NCBI GenBank assembly: GCA_019136395.1
Contig: JAGVUH010000679.1
Location: 1 to 21,651, forward strand
Reading direction: 5' to 3'
Length of the DNA stretch: 21,651 nucleotides
Source of the DNA: Gammaproteobacteria bacterium
GTDB lineage: Bacteria > Pseudomonadota > Gammaproteobacteria > Chromatiales > Chromatiaceae
Below are positions 1 through 9,321 of this stretch, in pieces. The notes under the pieces were generated by a model. The model did not search any database and had not been told where the DNA came from. It worked only from the letters and a program-made list of their open reading frames with translations. Each line of letters begins with the position of its first letter. Position 1 is the stretch's first letter. A program made the translations under genes and the position numbers.

Positions 1-984
1 TCCTGGAGAGGTTGTTTGATATCAGCATCCAGGAGGTACAGGGGGTCGAGACCTGGCACCCCGATGTCCGCTTTTTCGAGATCCGCGCCAGGAACCCTCA
101 GGTCAGCGAAGCGGAGGCGACCGACAAGGGAAGCCATGACACGACGGTCATCCATCAGGCCCAAGCCGATGAGACTACCGGTGGCGTCGCCAACTCAACG
201 CCGGACAAACTTGCTACTGGACCAGGGGAATTGCGCGGTCAGTTCTACCTCGATCCTTTCTCCCGCCCCCACAAGCGGGGCGGGGCCTGGATGGATGTCT
301 GCGTCAACCGCCTCCACACCGCCACCGTCGACCAGATCCCCTGCGCCTATCTGGTGTGCAACTTCACGCCGCCCGTGGACGACCAGCCGTCGCTGCTCAC
401 CCATGCCGAGGTGCTGACGCTGTTTCACGAATGCGGTCATGGCCTGCACCACCTGCTGACCCGGGTCGACTACCCGGCCGTGGGCGGGATCTCCGGCCGG
501 CCATGTGGATACCGGCGCGCCGATCCCGGAGGATCTCTTCCAACGCCTGCGGGCCGCTAAGAACTTCCAGTCCGCCATGCAGATGGCGCGTCAGCTTGAA
601 TTCGCCCTCTTCGATTTCCGCATCCACCTGGAATACGATCCAGCCCGTGGTGGCCGTATCTACGAGATTCTGGATGAGGTACGGGATCAGGTCGCCCCCC
701 TCAAAGTGCCGGCCTTCAACCGGTTCGCCCACGGTTTCTCCCACATTTTCGCCGGTGGTTACGCGGCGGGCTACTACAGCTACAAGTGGGCCGAGGTCCT
801 GTCCGCCGATGCCTTTTCCCTTTTCGAGGAAAGGGGCATTCTCGATACCGACACGGGCCGCGCTTTCCGCCAGCACATCCTGGAACAAGGTGGCTCTCGC
901 GATGCCATGGAACTCTTCGTCGCCTTCCGTGGGCGCAAGCCGACGATCGACGCCTTGCTGCGGCATAGCGGTATTGCCGCTTGA
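1..984 (+). pseudogene. prlC: oligopeptidase A (M3 metallopeptidase), 5'-truncated by window edge and frameshifted
   Basis: This is the C-terminal part of an M3-family zinc oligopeptidase (PrlC/OpdA), a cytoplasmic enzyme that degrades short peptides and cleaved signal peptides. The frame is open from base 3, so the gene starts left of the window. Family landmarks are [31 protein letters not shown] and the zinc motif HECGH at about 426-440 (HEFGH is usual). Frame 1 fails just after GGISG at about 497. The protein resumes in another frame at [13 protein letters not shown] (about 503) and runs to a normal C-terminus, TIDALLRHSGIAA. Compared with the E. coli protein, about 28 codons are missing at the junction. 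They include the conserved VELPSQ segment, whose Glu is the third zinc ligand, so the product should be inactive even if the frame were restored. There is also an unmatched 45-codon in-frame insertion at 87-222. Sequencing or assembly error is the alternative to true decay. Confidence 0.85.
87..222 (+). other. 45-codon insertion inside the prlC-like gene
   Basis: In family members the strand FFEIR is followed within about three residues by [10 protein letters not shown]. Here about 45 extra codons, rich in Ala, Thr, Asp and Gln (for example [18 protein letters not shown]), separate them in frame. I see no terminal inverted repeat or target duplication. The boundaries are approximate because they are inferred by comparison with remembered family sequences. 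Confidence 0.5.
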
Positions 985-1138
985 TGGCAGGGCACCCCGG
1001 CATTCCCACCGCTTTCTCCGTTCAAAGAGAGTCTTGCACCCCTGTGGATCCAGGCGAGGGTAAAGGTGAGACGGGTTAGCTCTGAAGCATATCTGGACGA
1101 TTCATTCCACTTCGGCAATAAGAGGAGATTGCTCTAGG

Positions 1139-2553
1139 ATGAAATACGCCGATCTGCGTGACTTCATCACCCAGCTCGAAGCCCAGGGGGAACTCAAGCG
1201 CATCCGTACCGAGGTCGATCCCTGTCTGGAGGTCACCGAGATCTGTGACCGTACATCCCCTTACTGGGCAACCTCTTCGGCACCCCGCGGCGGGTGGCCT
1301 TGGGCATGGGCGAGGAGTCGTTGACCGCCTTGCGTGGCGTGGGCCAGTTGCTGGCCACGCTCAAGGAGCCGGAGCCACCGCGGGGGATGAAGGATGCCTG
1401 GGAAAAGCTCGGCGTCTTTCGCAAGGCCCTGGACATGGCGCCCAAGCCGATCAAGGGCGCGCCTTGTCAGGAAGTGGTTCTGGAGGGGGCCGAGGTCGAT
1501 CTGGGCCGCTTGCCGATCCAGACCTGCTGGCCCGGGGATGCAGGGCCGCTGATCACCTGGGGCCTGGTCATCACCCGCGGGCCGGATAAGCCTCGCCAGA
1601 ACCTGGGTATCTACCGCATGCAGGTCCTGGGTCGGAATCAGGTCATCATGCGCTGGCTGGCCCATCGCGGCGGGGCCCTGGACTTTCGCGATTGGACCCG
1701 TGCCCATCCCGGACGGCCGTTCCCGGTTTCGGTCGCCCTGGGGGCGGATCCCGCCACCATCCTCGGCGCCGTCACCCCGGTCCCGGATAGCCTGTCGGAA
1801 TATGGCTTCGCCGGCCTGCTGCGTGGCAGCCGCACCGAGGTCACGGCCAGTATCGGCAACGATCTCCAGGTGCCCGCCCGGGCGGAGATCGTGCTGGAAG
1901 GGCATATCCATTCCGAGGATACCGCCCTGGAGGGTCCCTTCGGCGATCATACCGGCTATTACAATGAGGTCGACCGCTTTCCGGTCCTGACCCTCGACCG
2001 CATCTCCCACCGCCGTGACCCTATCTATCACAGCACCTACACCGGCCGACCGCCGGACGAGCCCGCCATCCTGGGGGTGGCCCTCAACGAGGTCTTCGTC
2101 CCCATCCTGCAAAAGCAGTTCCCGGAGATCGCCGACTTCTACCTACCGCCGGAGGGCTGCTCTTACCGCCTGGCAGTGGTGAGTCTGAAAAAGCAGTACC
2201 CCGGCCACGCCAAACGCATCATGCTCGGCGTCTGGTCCTTCCTGCGCCAGTTCATGTACACCAAGTTCGTCATCGTCGTTGACGACGACATCAATACCCG
2301 CGACTGGAAGGACGTCATCTGGGCCATGACCACCCGCATGGACCCGGTGCGGGATACGGTCACCATCGAGAACACCCCCATCGACTATCTGGACTTCGCC
2401 TCCCCCGTCTCCGGCCTGGGCTCCAAGATCGGCTTCGATGCCACCAACAAGTGGCCTGGCGAGACCAGCCGCGAGTGGGGCCAGCCCATCGTCATGGCCG
2501 CGGCGGTGCGCCAGCGCGTGGACGCCATCTGGGGCGAGTTGGGTATCGGCTGA
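1139..2553 (+). pseudogene. ubiD: 3-octaprenyl-4-hydroxybenzoate carboxy-lyase UbiD, frameshifted near the N-terminus
   Basis: UbiD is the prenylated-FMN decarboxylase that removes the carboxylate of 3-polyprenyl-4-hydroxybenzoate in ubiquinone synthesis. The first frame, from ATG 1139, begins [20 protein letters not shown] and reaches EICDRT at about 1253. The rest is in another frame, from [19 protein letters not shown] to the stop at 2553. It matches UbiD throughout, e.g. [70 protein letters not shown] and [11 protein letters not shown]. Between the halves about 17-18 codons (the ALLFENP region of the family) are missing, with a non-multiple of three lost. A downstream ATG at 1294 could start a shortened product, but it would lack the N-terminal domain. 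A GAGGAG lies 17 bases before the ATG, which is rather far. Loss of ubiD would block this route to ubiquinone unless another decarboxylase exists, so sequence error must be excluded first. Confidence 0.88.
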
Positions 2554-2560
2554 AAAAGCA

Positions 2561-2590
2561 GGGGGCGCTCCCCCTGGGCAGCGCCCCCTT
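2561..2590 (-). terminator. intrinsic terminator between convergent ubiD and RND genes
   Basis: GGGGGCGCT at 2561-2569 and AGCGCCCCC at 2580-2588 form a perfect 9-bp stem with a 10-base loop. Read on the minus strand the stem is followed by TGCTTTTTC, fitting termination of the RND transcript. On the plus strand it follows the ubiD stop by 7 bases, but with only a short T run. Confidence 0.75.
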
Positions 2591-2615
2591 ATCGCATGAT
2601 GAGCGGGTCGAAACC

Positions 2616-5600
2616 CTAACCCGTCGCGGTCCGGATCCACTCCACCCGGTTGCGCATGACCCCGTAATAGACCACCGGGATGACCACCAGGGTCAGGACG
2701 GTGGAAACGAAGAGGCCAAACAGCAGGGATACCGCTAGGCCGGAGAAGATAGGGTCGTCGAGGATGAAGACGGCCCCGGCCATAGCCGCGACGGCGGTCA
2801 GGGCGATGGGCTTGGCGCGCACCACGGCGGAGCGGATCACCGCCGCCTCTAGGCTCATGCCCCCTTCCCGCACTTCCTGGTTGATGAAGTCCACCAGCAG
2901 GATGGAGTTGCGCACGATGATGCCCGCAAGGGCGATCATGCCGATCATCGAGGTGGCGGTGAACTGAGCGTCCAGCAGGGCATGGCCGGGCATGATGCCG
3001 ATGATGGTCAGGGGGATGGGCGCCATGATCACCAGCGGCACCAGGTAGCTGCGGAACTGGGCCACCACCAGCAGATAGATAAGAATCAGGCCGACTCCAT
3101 AGGCGATGCCCATGTCGCGGAAGGTGTCGTAGGTGACCTGCCACTCGCCGTCCCACTTGAGGCTGTATTCATAGGGATTCAGGGGCGCCTGGACGAACCA
3201 TTGCTCCAACCCCAGGTCGTCGGCCAGGGTCGCCGAGATCGTAAAGAGTCCGTAGAGCGGGCTGTCCGTTTCCCCCGCCATGTCACCCACGACGTACACC
3301 ACCGGCAGCAGATCCTTGTGGTAGATGCTGTGCTCGCGGGTCGTCTCCACCAGACTGACCAGTTCCGACAGGGGGACGAGTTGCCCGCCCTGGGAACGCA
3401 CCCGCAGGGCCAGGACCTGCTCCAGGTCCGCCTTGTCGGCCTCGCTGTACTCCACGCGCAGGGGCACGGCGTATTTGACGTGGGCCCCGTGGAGGAAGCT
3501 CATGTCCTCGCCGTGCAGGACCGTGGCCAGGGCCTGGGCGATGGCGCTCTGGGCCACCCCGAGCCGCGCCGCCTTGGCGCGATCGATGACGACGATGAGT
3601 TTGCCGGCGGGGTATTCCACCGAGTCGTCCACATCGACGATATCCGCCGTCTGCTCAAAGACCCCGCGCACCTGGCGGGCGACCTCGATCTGCCCGCCAT
3701 AGTCGAGACCATAGACCTCGGCCACCAGGGGTGATAGCACCGGCGGCCCCGGGGGGATCTCGACGACCTTGGCGTTGCCCTGGTACTGGCGGGCGATGGC
3801 CTGCAGAGGTGCACGCACCGCCAGGGCCACCTCGTGGCTCTTGCGCTTGCGATGGGCCTTGTCCACCAGGTTGACCTGGATGTCCCCCAGATGGGCGCCC
3901 TCGCGGAGGTAGTACTGGCGCACCAGGCCGTTGAAGTTGATCGGCGTGGCGGTGCCGACGTAGACCTGATAGTCGGTCACCTCGGGGACGGTCTCCAGAT
4001 AATCGCCCAGTTCGGCCAGGACCCGCGCCGTCTGCTCCAGGCTGGTGCCCTCCGGCATGTCCAGTACTACCTGGAACTCGGACTTATTATCGAAGGGCAA
4101 CATCTTGAGGATCACCGCCTTGCCGGTGACCAGGCCGATAGAGCCGGCAATGAGCAGCAGAATGCCCCCTAGCAACAGCCAGCGGTTGATCCAGCCCTGG
4201 CGACCGGCGAGGAAGGGGGCGATGAGGCGGTTGAACAAGTTATCCATCCAGCCGCCGTTTGTTCCACCATGGCCCTTATCCATAGCCTGGCCGTGGCCGT
4301 GACCCTGGATATGGCCATGACCCCTGTCGTGATCGTGACCCTTACCGCCAGCCTGGGCATGGGCCGCCACCCGCCGGCCGAGCATGAAATTCGTCATCCA
4401 GGGGGTGAAGACGAAGGCGACGACCAGGGAGATGAGCATGCCCGTTGAGGCGTTGATGGGGATGGGGCTCATGTAGGGCCCCATGAGGCCGGTGACGAAG
4501 GCCATGGGCAATAGGGCGGCGATGACGGTAAAGGTCGCCAGGATGGTCGGGCCACCCACCTCGTCCACCGCCTTGGGCATCAGGTCGAGGAGCCTGCGGT
4601 TGCTCAGGGCCATGTGGCGGTGGATGTTCTCCACCACGACGATGGCATCGTCCACCAGGATGCCAATGGAGAAGATGAGGGCGAAGAGCGACACCCGGTT
4701 TAGGGTGAACCCCCAGGCCCAGGAGGCGAAGAGGGTCAGGGCCAGGGTGACGATGATGGCCGCGCCGACGATGAGGGACTCCCGCCAGCCGATGGCGAAG
4801 ACCACCAGGACGATTACCGACAAGGTGGCGAAGGTTAGCTTCTGGATCAGCTTTTGCGCCTTGGCATCGGCGGTGGCGCCGTAGTTGCGTGTCACAGTGA
4901 CCTCAACCCCGTCGGGGATGAAGGTGCCTTCAAGCTGGGCGAAGCGGTCGATGACCCGCTGGGCCACCTCGACGGCATTGACCCCCTCCTGCTTGGCGAC
5001 GGCGATGGTCACCGCCGGCGTGGTACCCGCCAGGGCCACGCCGCTGTGCTCGGCCATGGGACCGGCCCCCAGCCAGACATAGGCGCGTGGCGGCTCCGGG
5101 CCGCGCTCGATGGTCGCCACGTCGCGCAGAAAGACCGGCCGGCCGCCATGGAGGCCGACCACCAGGTCACCGACCTCCTCCACCGTCATCAGCAGGGTGC
5201 CGGCCTGGACCAGGATTTCGGCATTGTCGTGGGTGACGGCGATGTCGTCGCGGGTGTGATTGGCGGCCTGAAGGGCTTGGCGCGAGCACCGACGGTATAG
5301 ACGTCCCGGGTACCGGGGACCCGCTTGATCTCTTGTTCGAGGGCGTGGGCGATCTTGCCCAGTTCGAAGGCGCCCCGGGCCTCGTCCCACGACCAGAGGG
5401 TGGCGGTGATGATGGGCACGTCGTCGATGCCCTTGGGCTTGATCAGCGGCTGGCCCACGCCCAGGTTCGGCGGCAGCCAGTCCTGGTTGGAATAGATCTT
5501 GGAATAGAGGCGGACGATGGCGTCCGTCTGGTCCTCGCCCACCTGGAACTGGACGGTGACCACCGCCAGGCCGGGGCGGGAAACCGAGTAGACGTGCTTG

Positions 5601-5851
5601 ATCCCCTTCATCTCCGACAGCACCTGCTCCGCCGGCCCGGCGACCAGTTGCTCCACCACGGCGGCGGAGGCGCCCGGGAAGGGGATGAAGACGTCGGCGA
5701 AGGTGACGTTGATCTGGGGCTCTTCCTCCCGGGGAGTGACCAGGATGGCGAACAGGCCCAGTAGCAGGCCCACCAGGGCCAGCAGGGGGGTGATGGCGCT
5801 AGCCTGGAAGCGCTCCGTGATCCGCCCGGAGATGCCGAGTTGCTCAGCCAT
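2616..5851 (-). pseudogene. RND-family efflux permease with His-rich loop, frameshifted
   Basis: This is an inner-membrane proton-driven RND pump subunit. The N-terminal frame starts at ATG 5851 and runs through TM1 (ITPLLALVGLLLGLFAILV), the periplasmic FIPFPGASAAVVEQLV stretch and RDVYTVG near 5295. The remaining ~890 residues are in another frame, beginning RQALQAANHTRDD near 5283 and ending at the stop at 2616. The TM4 motif GILVDDAIVVVENI carries the paired Asp used for proton relay. The second half has ITPLTIIG-like helices and GIIVRNSILLVDFI. About 25 codons between the two parts, in the first porter domain, are missing and the frame is lost. Between TM6 and TM7, on the cytoplasmic side, is a loop with eight His in about 33 residues (near 4264-4365), resembling metal-binding loops. 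The start overlaps the membrane-fusion gene by 8 bases, so they form one operon. The substrate is not evident. Sequence error is the alternative to decay. Confidence 0.85.
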
Positions 5852-6896
5852 CGTTGCGCTCCCCGGCCCCTTGGGCCTGGGCCTTGAGCGTGGCGCCGGC
5901 GGCGATGGGGTCCAGGGCCACCCGTTCGCCCTCGGTCAGGCCGGAGAGGACCACCAGTGCATCCCCCAGATCGCGCCCGACCCGGATCTGCCGGAAGCGG
6001 ACCTTGCCGTCGATGAGCACATAGACCCCGGTGACCTCGGAGCGCTGGACCACCGCGGCCTTGGGGATCGCCAGTTCCCGCTTCGCACCGGTGAGGAAGC
6101 CCGCCTTGACGAACATGCCGGGGTAGAGGTTGGTGAGATCGGCCGGCAGCCCCAGTCGGACCTGGAAGGTGTTGGATCCCTGGTCCGCGAAGGGAAAGAC
6201 GGTCATGCCCGTCGCCATGACCACCTGGTTACCAGGCAGATGGATACGCGCCCCCTGGCCCGTGCGAACCGCGGGGATAAGGTTCTGCGGCACGTCAACG
6301 GTGACCCGCAGGTGATCGAGGGAGATCCCGGTCATCAGCGGCTGGCCAGGATTGGCCATCTCCCCGACCTGGACATGGCGCTGGGTCACCAGGCCGGCAT
6401 AAGGGGCGCGTACTTCGGTATAAGCCAGTTGTTCGTTAGCCTGTTCCAGGGCGGCGGTGGCGGCCCCGACCCGGGCCTGGGCATTCTTGACGTCGGCGAT
6501 GGCCTTGTCCATGGCGGACTCAGAGGCGGCCTGCTTATTGAATAGCCCCTTGATGCGGTCGAATTCCTCGCGGGCATGGTTGAGGGTGGCGTTGGCCGAA
6601 TCCAACTCCGCCGCCGCCTCGGCCACCCGGGCCCGATGTTCGGTGTCCTTGATTCGGGCAATGATGCTGCCCGCCGCGACAAAGTCATCGACATCGAAGA
6701 GGACCTCCTTGACCTGTCCCTGGGTCTGGGCGGAGACCGTGGCCTGGTTGACGGCCTCGATGACGCCATCGAGCTGGTACTCCCGCGGGATTTCGCGGTA
6801 GGTCACCGTGGCGCTGGCCAGCTTGGCCGGGTCCAGGTCAGCCGCCGAGGCGACGACCAGGGCGGAGAGGAAGGGTATCAGGGAGGCAAGGCTCAT
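5844..6896 (-). CDS. RND efflux periplasmic adaptor (membrane fusion protein)
   Basis: This 350-residue HlyD/AcrA-type adaptor would link the RND permease to an outer-membrane channel. It starts with a signal peptide (SLASLIPFLSALVVASA, then ADLDP). The lipoyl half-motif is around residues 50-85 (VSAQTQGQVKEVLFDVDD), followed by a coiled-coil hairpin at about 88-165. The second lipoyl half is APYAGLVTQRHVQVGEM, followed by the beta-barrel and membrane-proximal domains (IPKAAVVQRSEVTGVYVLIDG). No lipobox Cys is seen, so it is probably secreted rather than lipid-anchored. Its length is normal and the frame is intact. A GAGG lies about 11 bases before the ATG. The stop overlaps the permease start. 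No outer-membrane factor gene is present in the window. Confidence 0.85.
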   Translation of the reverse strand: MSLASLIPFLSALVVASAADLDPAKLASATVTYREIPREYQLDGVIEAVNQATVSAQTQGQVKEVLFDVDDFVAAGSIIARIKDTEHRARVAEAAAELDSANATLNHAREEFDRIKGLFNKQAASESAMDKAIADVKNAQARVGAATAALEQANEQLAYTEVRAPYAGLVTQRHVQVGEMANPGQPLMTGISLDHLRVTVDVPQNLIPAVRTGQGARIHLPGNQVVMATGMTVFPFADQGSNTFQVRLGLPADLTNLYPGMFVKAGFLTGAKRELAIPKAAVVQRSEVTGVYVLIDGKVRFRQIRVGRDLGDALVVLSGLTEGERVALDPIAAGATLKAQAQGAGERNDG

Positions 6897-7021
6897 CGGG
6901 GGAGTACCTCGGATATAACGCTAAGATTCTTCAATGCCTGAGGGGCGCGAGTCAGGCAGGCCAGCAAGCCAAACGGGAGCTGGTCTTGAGGTCTATGATG
7001 GACACCCATCGCGGAGCTTTT

Positions 7022-7064
7022 TCAATCCTGGGCCTTGGGCTTGACGACGGCAATGCCTTCCGTC
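7022..7064 (-). pseudogene. ttcA: displaced original 3' end of ttcA (attL side)
   Basis: On the minus strand this segment reads TEGIAVVKPKAQD followed by a stop at 7022-7024. The intact ttcA at 13433-14173 ends TEGISV-stop. The shared core GACGGAAGGCATT is the recombination site. This remnant is the natural end of ttcA, cut off when the element integrated. The gene's end was swapped for an element-encoded one that is nine residues shorter. Confidence 0.8.
7052..7064 (+). repeat. attL core (13-bp direct repeat)
   Basis: AATGCCTTCCGTC, identical to 13442-13454. Outside the core the two copies diverge, apart from a further ATA after one mismatch. It lies at the junction between the displaced ttcA end and the element. 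Confidence 0.8.
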
Positions 7065-7118
7065 CATAACCTTCATAACTACCTGAAATTTAAGACCTCG
7101 CTTTCTCGATTTTCAGGC

Positions 7119-7141
7119 GTGCCACCTTTTGTGCCACCTTT
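7119..7141 (+). repeat. left integrase arm-site-like repeats
   Basis: Two perfect copies of GTGCCACCTTT (7119-7129 and 7131-7141) with a 12-bp period, 55 bp inside attL. The same unit in the same orientation occurs four more times at the right end. Paired short direct repeats flanking the core are typical arm-type binding sites of tyrosine integrases. Confidence 0.65.
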
Positions 7142-7352
7142 CAGGACTGCGTGCTCGCTCAGGACGACTCATGAAACTGTAGCAGTCTGCCGGCCTGACC
7201 GATATGCGAATCATCATGACGGCCGGGTGGTCCGGCGGGTGCCTTCGGAAACGATGTGGGGGACTGAATGGGGGACCAGACAAGGCGAAGGCTTAGCGGT
7301 CCCTTATATATCAGCCAGTTATGCGAAATATCGGCGGAGTAATACTCTGCCG

Positions 7353-7372
7353 ATAACGTTAGGATAACGTTT
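7353..7372 (+). promoter_or_regulatory. TAACGTT double-box, copy 1
   Basis: Two TAACGTT boxes lie 11 bp (one helical turn) apart within a 20-bp element that matches 9322-9341 at 18 of 20 positions. Here it lies near attL with no element gene immediately downstream. It may be a binding site for the element's regulator (AlpA or another) used in excision or outward transcription. That role is inference. Confidence 0.5.
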
Positions 7373-7792
7373 CCCTTGTCTCGACTGGTCCGGGTGGACC
7401 TGGTGACCGCCTCCGCCTCGATAGGCGGTCCGGTCCTGATGGTGGCCGCGGATCTCCATGTGGAGATCGCCGCCGGTGGACCTGCTGACGGCCTGACCCT
7501 CTGAGAGGCTCTAGGCGGCCTTGTGGCGCATCGTGGCCGGTGGCTATGCCTTCGCTTGTCCTGATGCCGGCCGGTGGCTGGCTGGCGGTCCTGACGTGGG
7601 CGTGGACCTCGTGGAGGTGGTCCTGACCGCGGTGGCGCCGGTGGCCTCCGATCGGTGGCCGGTGTCTGGTGGTGGCCGGCCTCGATTCGGTGGCTGGCCT
7701 CGATTCGGTGGCCGGCCTGATACCGATGATGACGACCTGGTGGTGGCCGGCCTCGATACGGTATCAGCGCCGCCGGTGGCGTGGTGGCCCTC

Positions 7793-8296
7793 CTAGGCGG
7801 CCTCGCTGGTATCTATGCCTTCGCCATCCGCCAGCCGCTCAAGCGCCGCGTAAATGTGGCGTAGCAGGATATCCTCGACCTCCCGCGTGGACTTCGCGCG
7901 AAATACTTCGCCTGACGCGCGCGCCGGGATGGACAGTAGGGTGGACTTCGCCGCCGTGACCAGTCTGACCCATGTCGCCGCCACCTCATCGGCGGGAAGC
8001 AGCTCGCCAGCGCGCCGCTTGTTTTCCATCTCAACCGCATGCCGCCGCGCTCTATCGAGCAGCGCGCGCTCCGCTCGTGGGTCTAGCGCCTCATCAGCGC
8101 CGCCGGCTTCCAGGTGCCACCTCTGCCTTAGCCACTTGCCGAATGACGCGCATGGGAAGCCAGCCGACCGGCCTTCCACGTTTGCCAGCTTCGGCGGCCC
8201 GCCGGCCTCCGCCGCGATTCGTTGCAGGTGGCGCAGGGTGACGCCGCATATATCCGCGGCCTGATGCTGGGTGATGGGTCTGGCTGGCTCTGGCAT
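7793..8296 (-). CDS. terS: phage terminase small subunit (Nu1-like)
   Basis: This 167-residue protein has the layout of lambda Nu1-type small terminases, which recognise the packaging site on DNA and recruit the large subunit. Residues about 8-30 (ITQHQAADICGVTLRHLQRI) are a helix-turn-helix. Residues 73-130 (DPRAERALLDRARRHAVEME, then RAGELLPADEV and LLSIPARASGEV) match the central helical, oligomerising segment of the family. A GAGG lies 7 bases before the ATG. No large terminase or other packaging gene is nearby. A lone terS on an integrated element suggests redirection of a helper phage's packaging machinery to the element, as in phage satellites. It is the most promoter-distal gene of the element. 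Confidence 0.72.
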   Translation of the reverse strand: MPEPARPITQHQAADICGVTLRHLQRIAAEAGGPPKLANVEGRSAGFPCASFGKWLRQRWHLEAGGADEALDPRAERALLDRARRHAVEMENKRRAGELLPADEVAATWVRLVTAAKSTLLSIPARASGEVFRAKSTREVEDILLRHIYAALERLADGEGIDTSEAA

Positions 8297-8347
8297 GGTG
8301 GCCTCGGAATTACGTCTGACCTTATAGGGTTATCCGGCCTAGAAACA

Positions 8348-8382
8348 GTTTGCGGCGCAAACAACCCGCCCGCTGTGGATAA
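8348..8382. promoter_or_regulatory. palindrome and DnaA box upstream of the small terminase gene
   Basis: GTTTGC-GGC-GCAAAC (8348-8362) is a perfect inverted repeat 52 bp upstream of the terS start. TGTGGATAA (8374-8382) is the reverse complement of the DnaA consensus TTATCCACA. Together they look like a control region for terS, but no clear -35/-10 pair can be assigned. Confidence 0.45.
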
Positions 8383-8468
8383 CCACTGGGACCCATGCGC
8401 CGGCCGGGTGGCCTGACCCTGGTCCCTCCCGGGTCTGGACCTGGTGGCGCGCGTGGTCCTGGTCCTGG

Positions 8469-9308
8469 CTATGCCTGTGGACCTGCTGACTCCCAGGTGG
8501 CGACGGTGGCGCGGAGTGCTTCAATCTTTCCGCGGAGTGCTTCAATCTGCGCCGCAAGCTGTGGTGCAATGCATTCATTGCCGGCCGCGCGCGCCATAGA
8601 ATGTGCAAGCTCTTTCTGCCAGTTATCCATCTGACGCTCCATCGCTGAGATGACGCGCGCGCAAACGTTATCCCAGGTGTCAGGCGCCGCCTCGATAAAC
8701 TCTGTCCCTGACTCGGTGTGCTGGCGGATCTCTGTCACTGGCTCAATCATGACGCGCAACCGGACCGCGCCGGGACGGGTCAACCTCTCGCCATCGTCGG
8801 TGTCGCTGGCATGGGTGCCTCCGCCTCGAAAAGGCCACTGCGGGTGCCTTTCGATAACGACCGCCGGTCCATCCGGCCTGATGGTCCATCCATAGCCGGG
8901 ACCGAAGTTATCTCGCTGACGTGCTTCGTCAATCAGATTGATGATGCCGCCAGTCTCAAGCAGATCCCTTAGCCTGTCTCCGACTCTGGCGACGGTGCTT
9001 TGAAACTGCCTGACGGCCTCCGCCGCGTCTTCCCTCTGCTGACCTTCATCCTCGCTGTCACTCTCTCCGCCGGCCGCGTGCTTTCGCTGACGCAAGGCAT
9101 TAAGCAACCGCTTCCATGCCTCCGGTGTCAGCTCCGCCGCCAGCGCCGCCGCCAGCTCCGCCGGGTCTGAGATACCCGCCAGCCGCGGGACAAGCTCCTC
9201 CGCTGTCTGGCTCTGGCCTCGGAATATCGCGCCGCTCCGCGCCTTGTTGCTGACCCATTGCAGCGCGCGCACCATGTCCTCACTGGTCCACTGTTTCGCT
9301 CGTGGCAT
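8469..9308 (-). CDS. unknown element protein, C-terminal coiled coil
   Basis: This 279-residue protein is not recognised. It is soluble, with no signal peptide or membrane segment. The N-terminal third is Ala-rich and helical (DPAELAAALAAELTPEAWKR). An acidic linker follows (GGESDSEDEGQQRED), then a central part that may hold a small beta region (RPDGPAVVIERHPQWPFRGG). The C-terminus has heptads (IEALRGKIEALRATV) encoded by a 21-bp direct repeat at 8510-8548. GAGGT precedes the ATG by about 9 bases, and the TAACGTT double box lies 14 bases upstream, so it probably has its own regulated promoter. Its place between the origin and terS is where satellites keep genes that interfere with a helper phage. 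That makes such a role possible, but nothing in the sequence proves it. Confidence 0.7.
   Translation of the reverse strand: MPRAKQWTSEDMVRALQWVSNKARSGAIFRGQSQTAEELVPRLAGISDPAELAAALAAELTPEAWKRLLNALRQRKHAAGGESDSEDEGQQREDAAEAVRQFQSTVARVGDRLRDLLETGGIINLIDEARQRDNFGPGYGWTIRPDGPAVVIERHPQWPFRGGGTHASDTDDGERLTRPGAVRLRVMIEPVTEIRQHTESGTEFIEAAPDTWDNVCARVISAMERQMDNWQKELAHSMARAAGNECIAPQLAAQIEALRGKIEALRATVATWESAGPQA
8510..8548 (+). repeat. in-gene 21-bp period direct repeat
   Basis: CGCGGAGTGCTTCAATCT occurs at 8510-8527 and 8531-8548. It is in frame with the unknown element protein and encodes successive IEALR heptads of its coiled coil. Confidence 0.8.
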
Positions 9309-9321
9309 TGCCGTTTACCTC

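Larger units (their letters stand above)
7065..7792. other. gene-free left end of the element
   Basis: I see no convincing gene in these 728 bases. They hold the arm-site repeats, the TAACGTT double box at 7353-7372, and several short perfect hairpins (CCGCCT/AGGCGG at 7413-7428, GATCTCC/GGAGATC at 7451-7468, CCTCT/AGAGG at 7498-7508). There is also a tandem pair of an 18-base unit beginning CCTCGATTCGGTGGC near 7680-7715, and repeated GGTCC/GGACC. The small open frames here encode only low-complexity sequence. Confidence 0.6.

Noticed and set aside
2143..3156. Minus-strand frame of 337 codons spanning the ubiD end and RND 3' end
   Set aside because: It overlaps both recognised genes out of frame and is Pro/Arg/His-rich without family features.
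7521..7796. 91-residue plus-strand open frame at the element's left end
   Set aside because: Low-complexity GGTGG-derived sequence (PRFGGWPRFGGR), opposite to all element genes, with no ribosome site or family resemblance.
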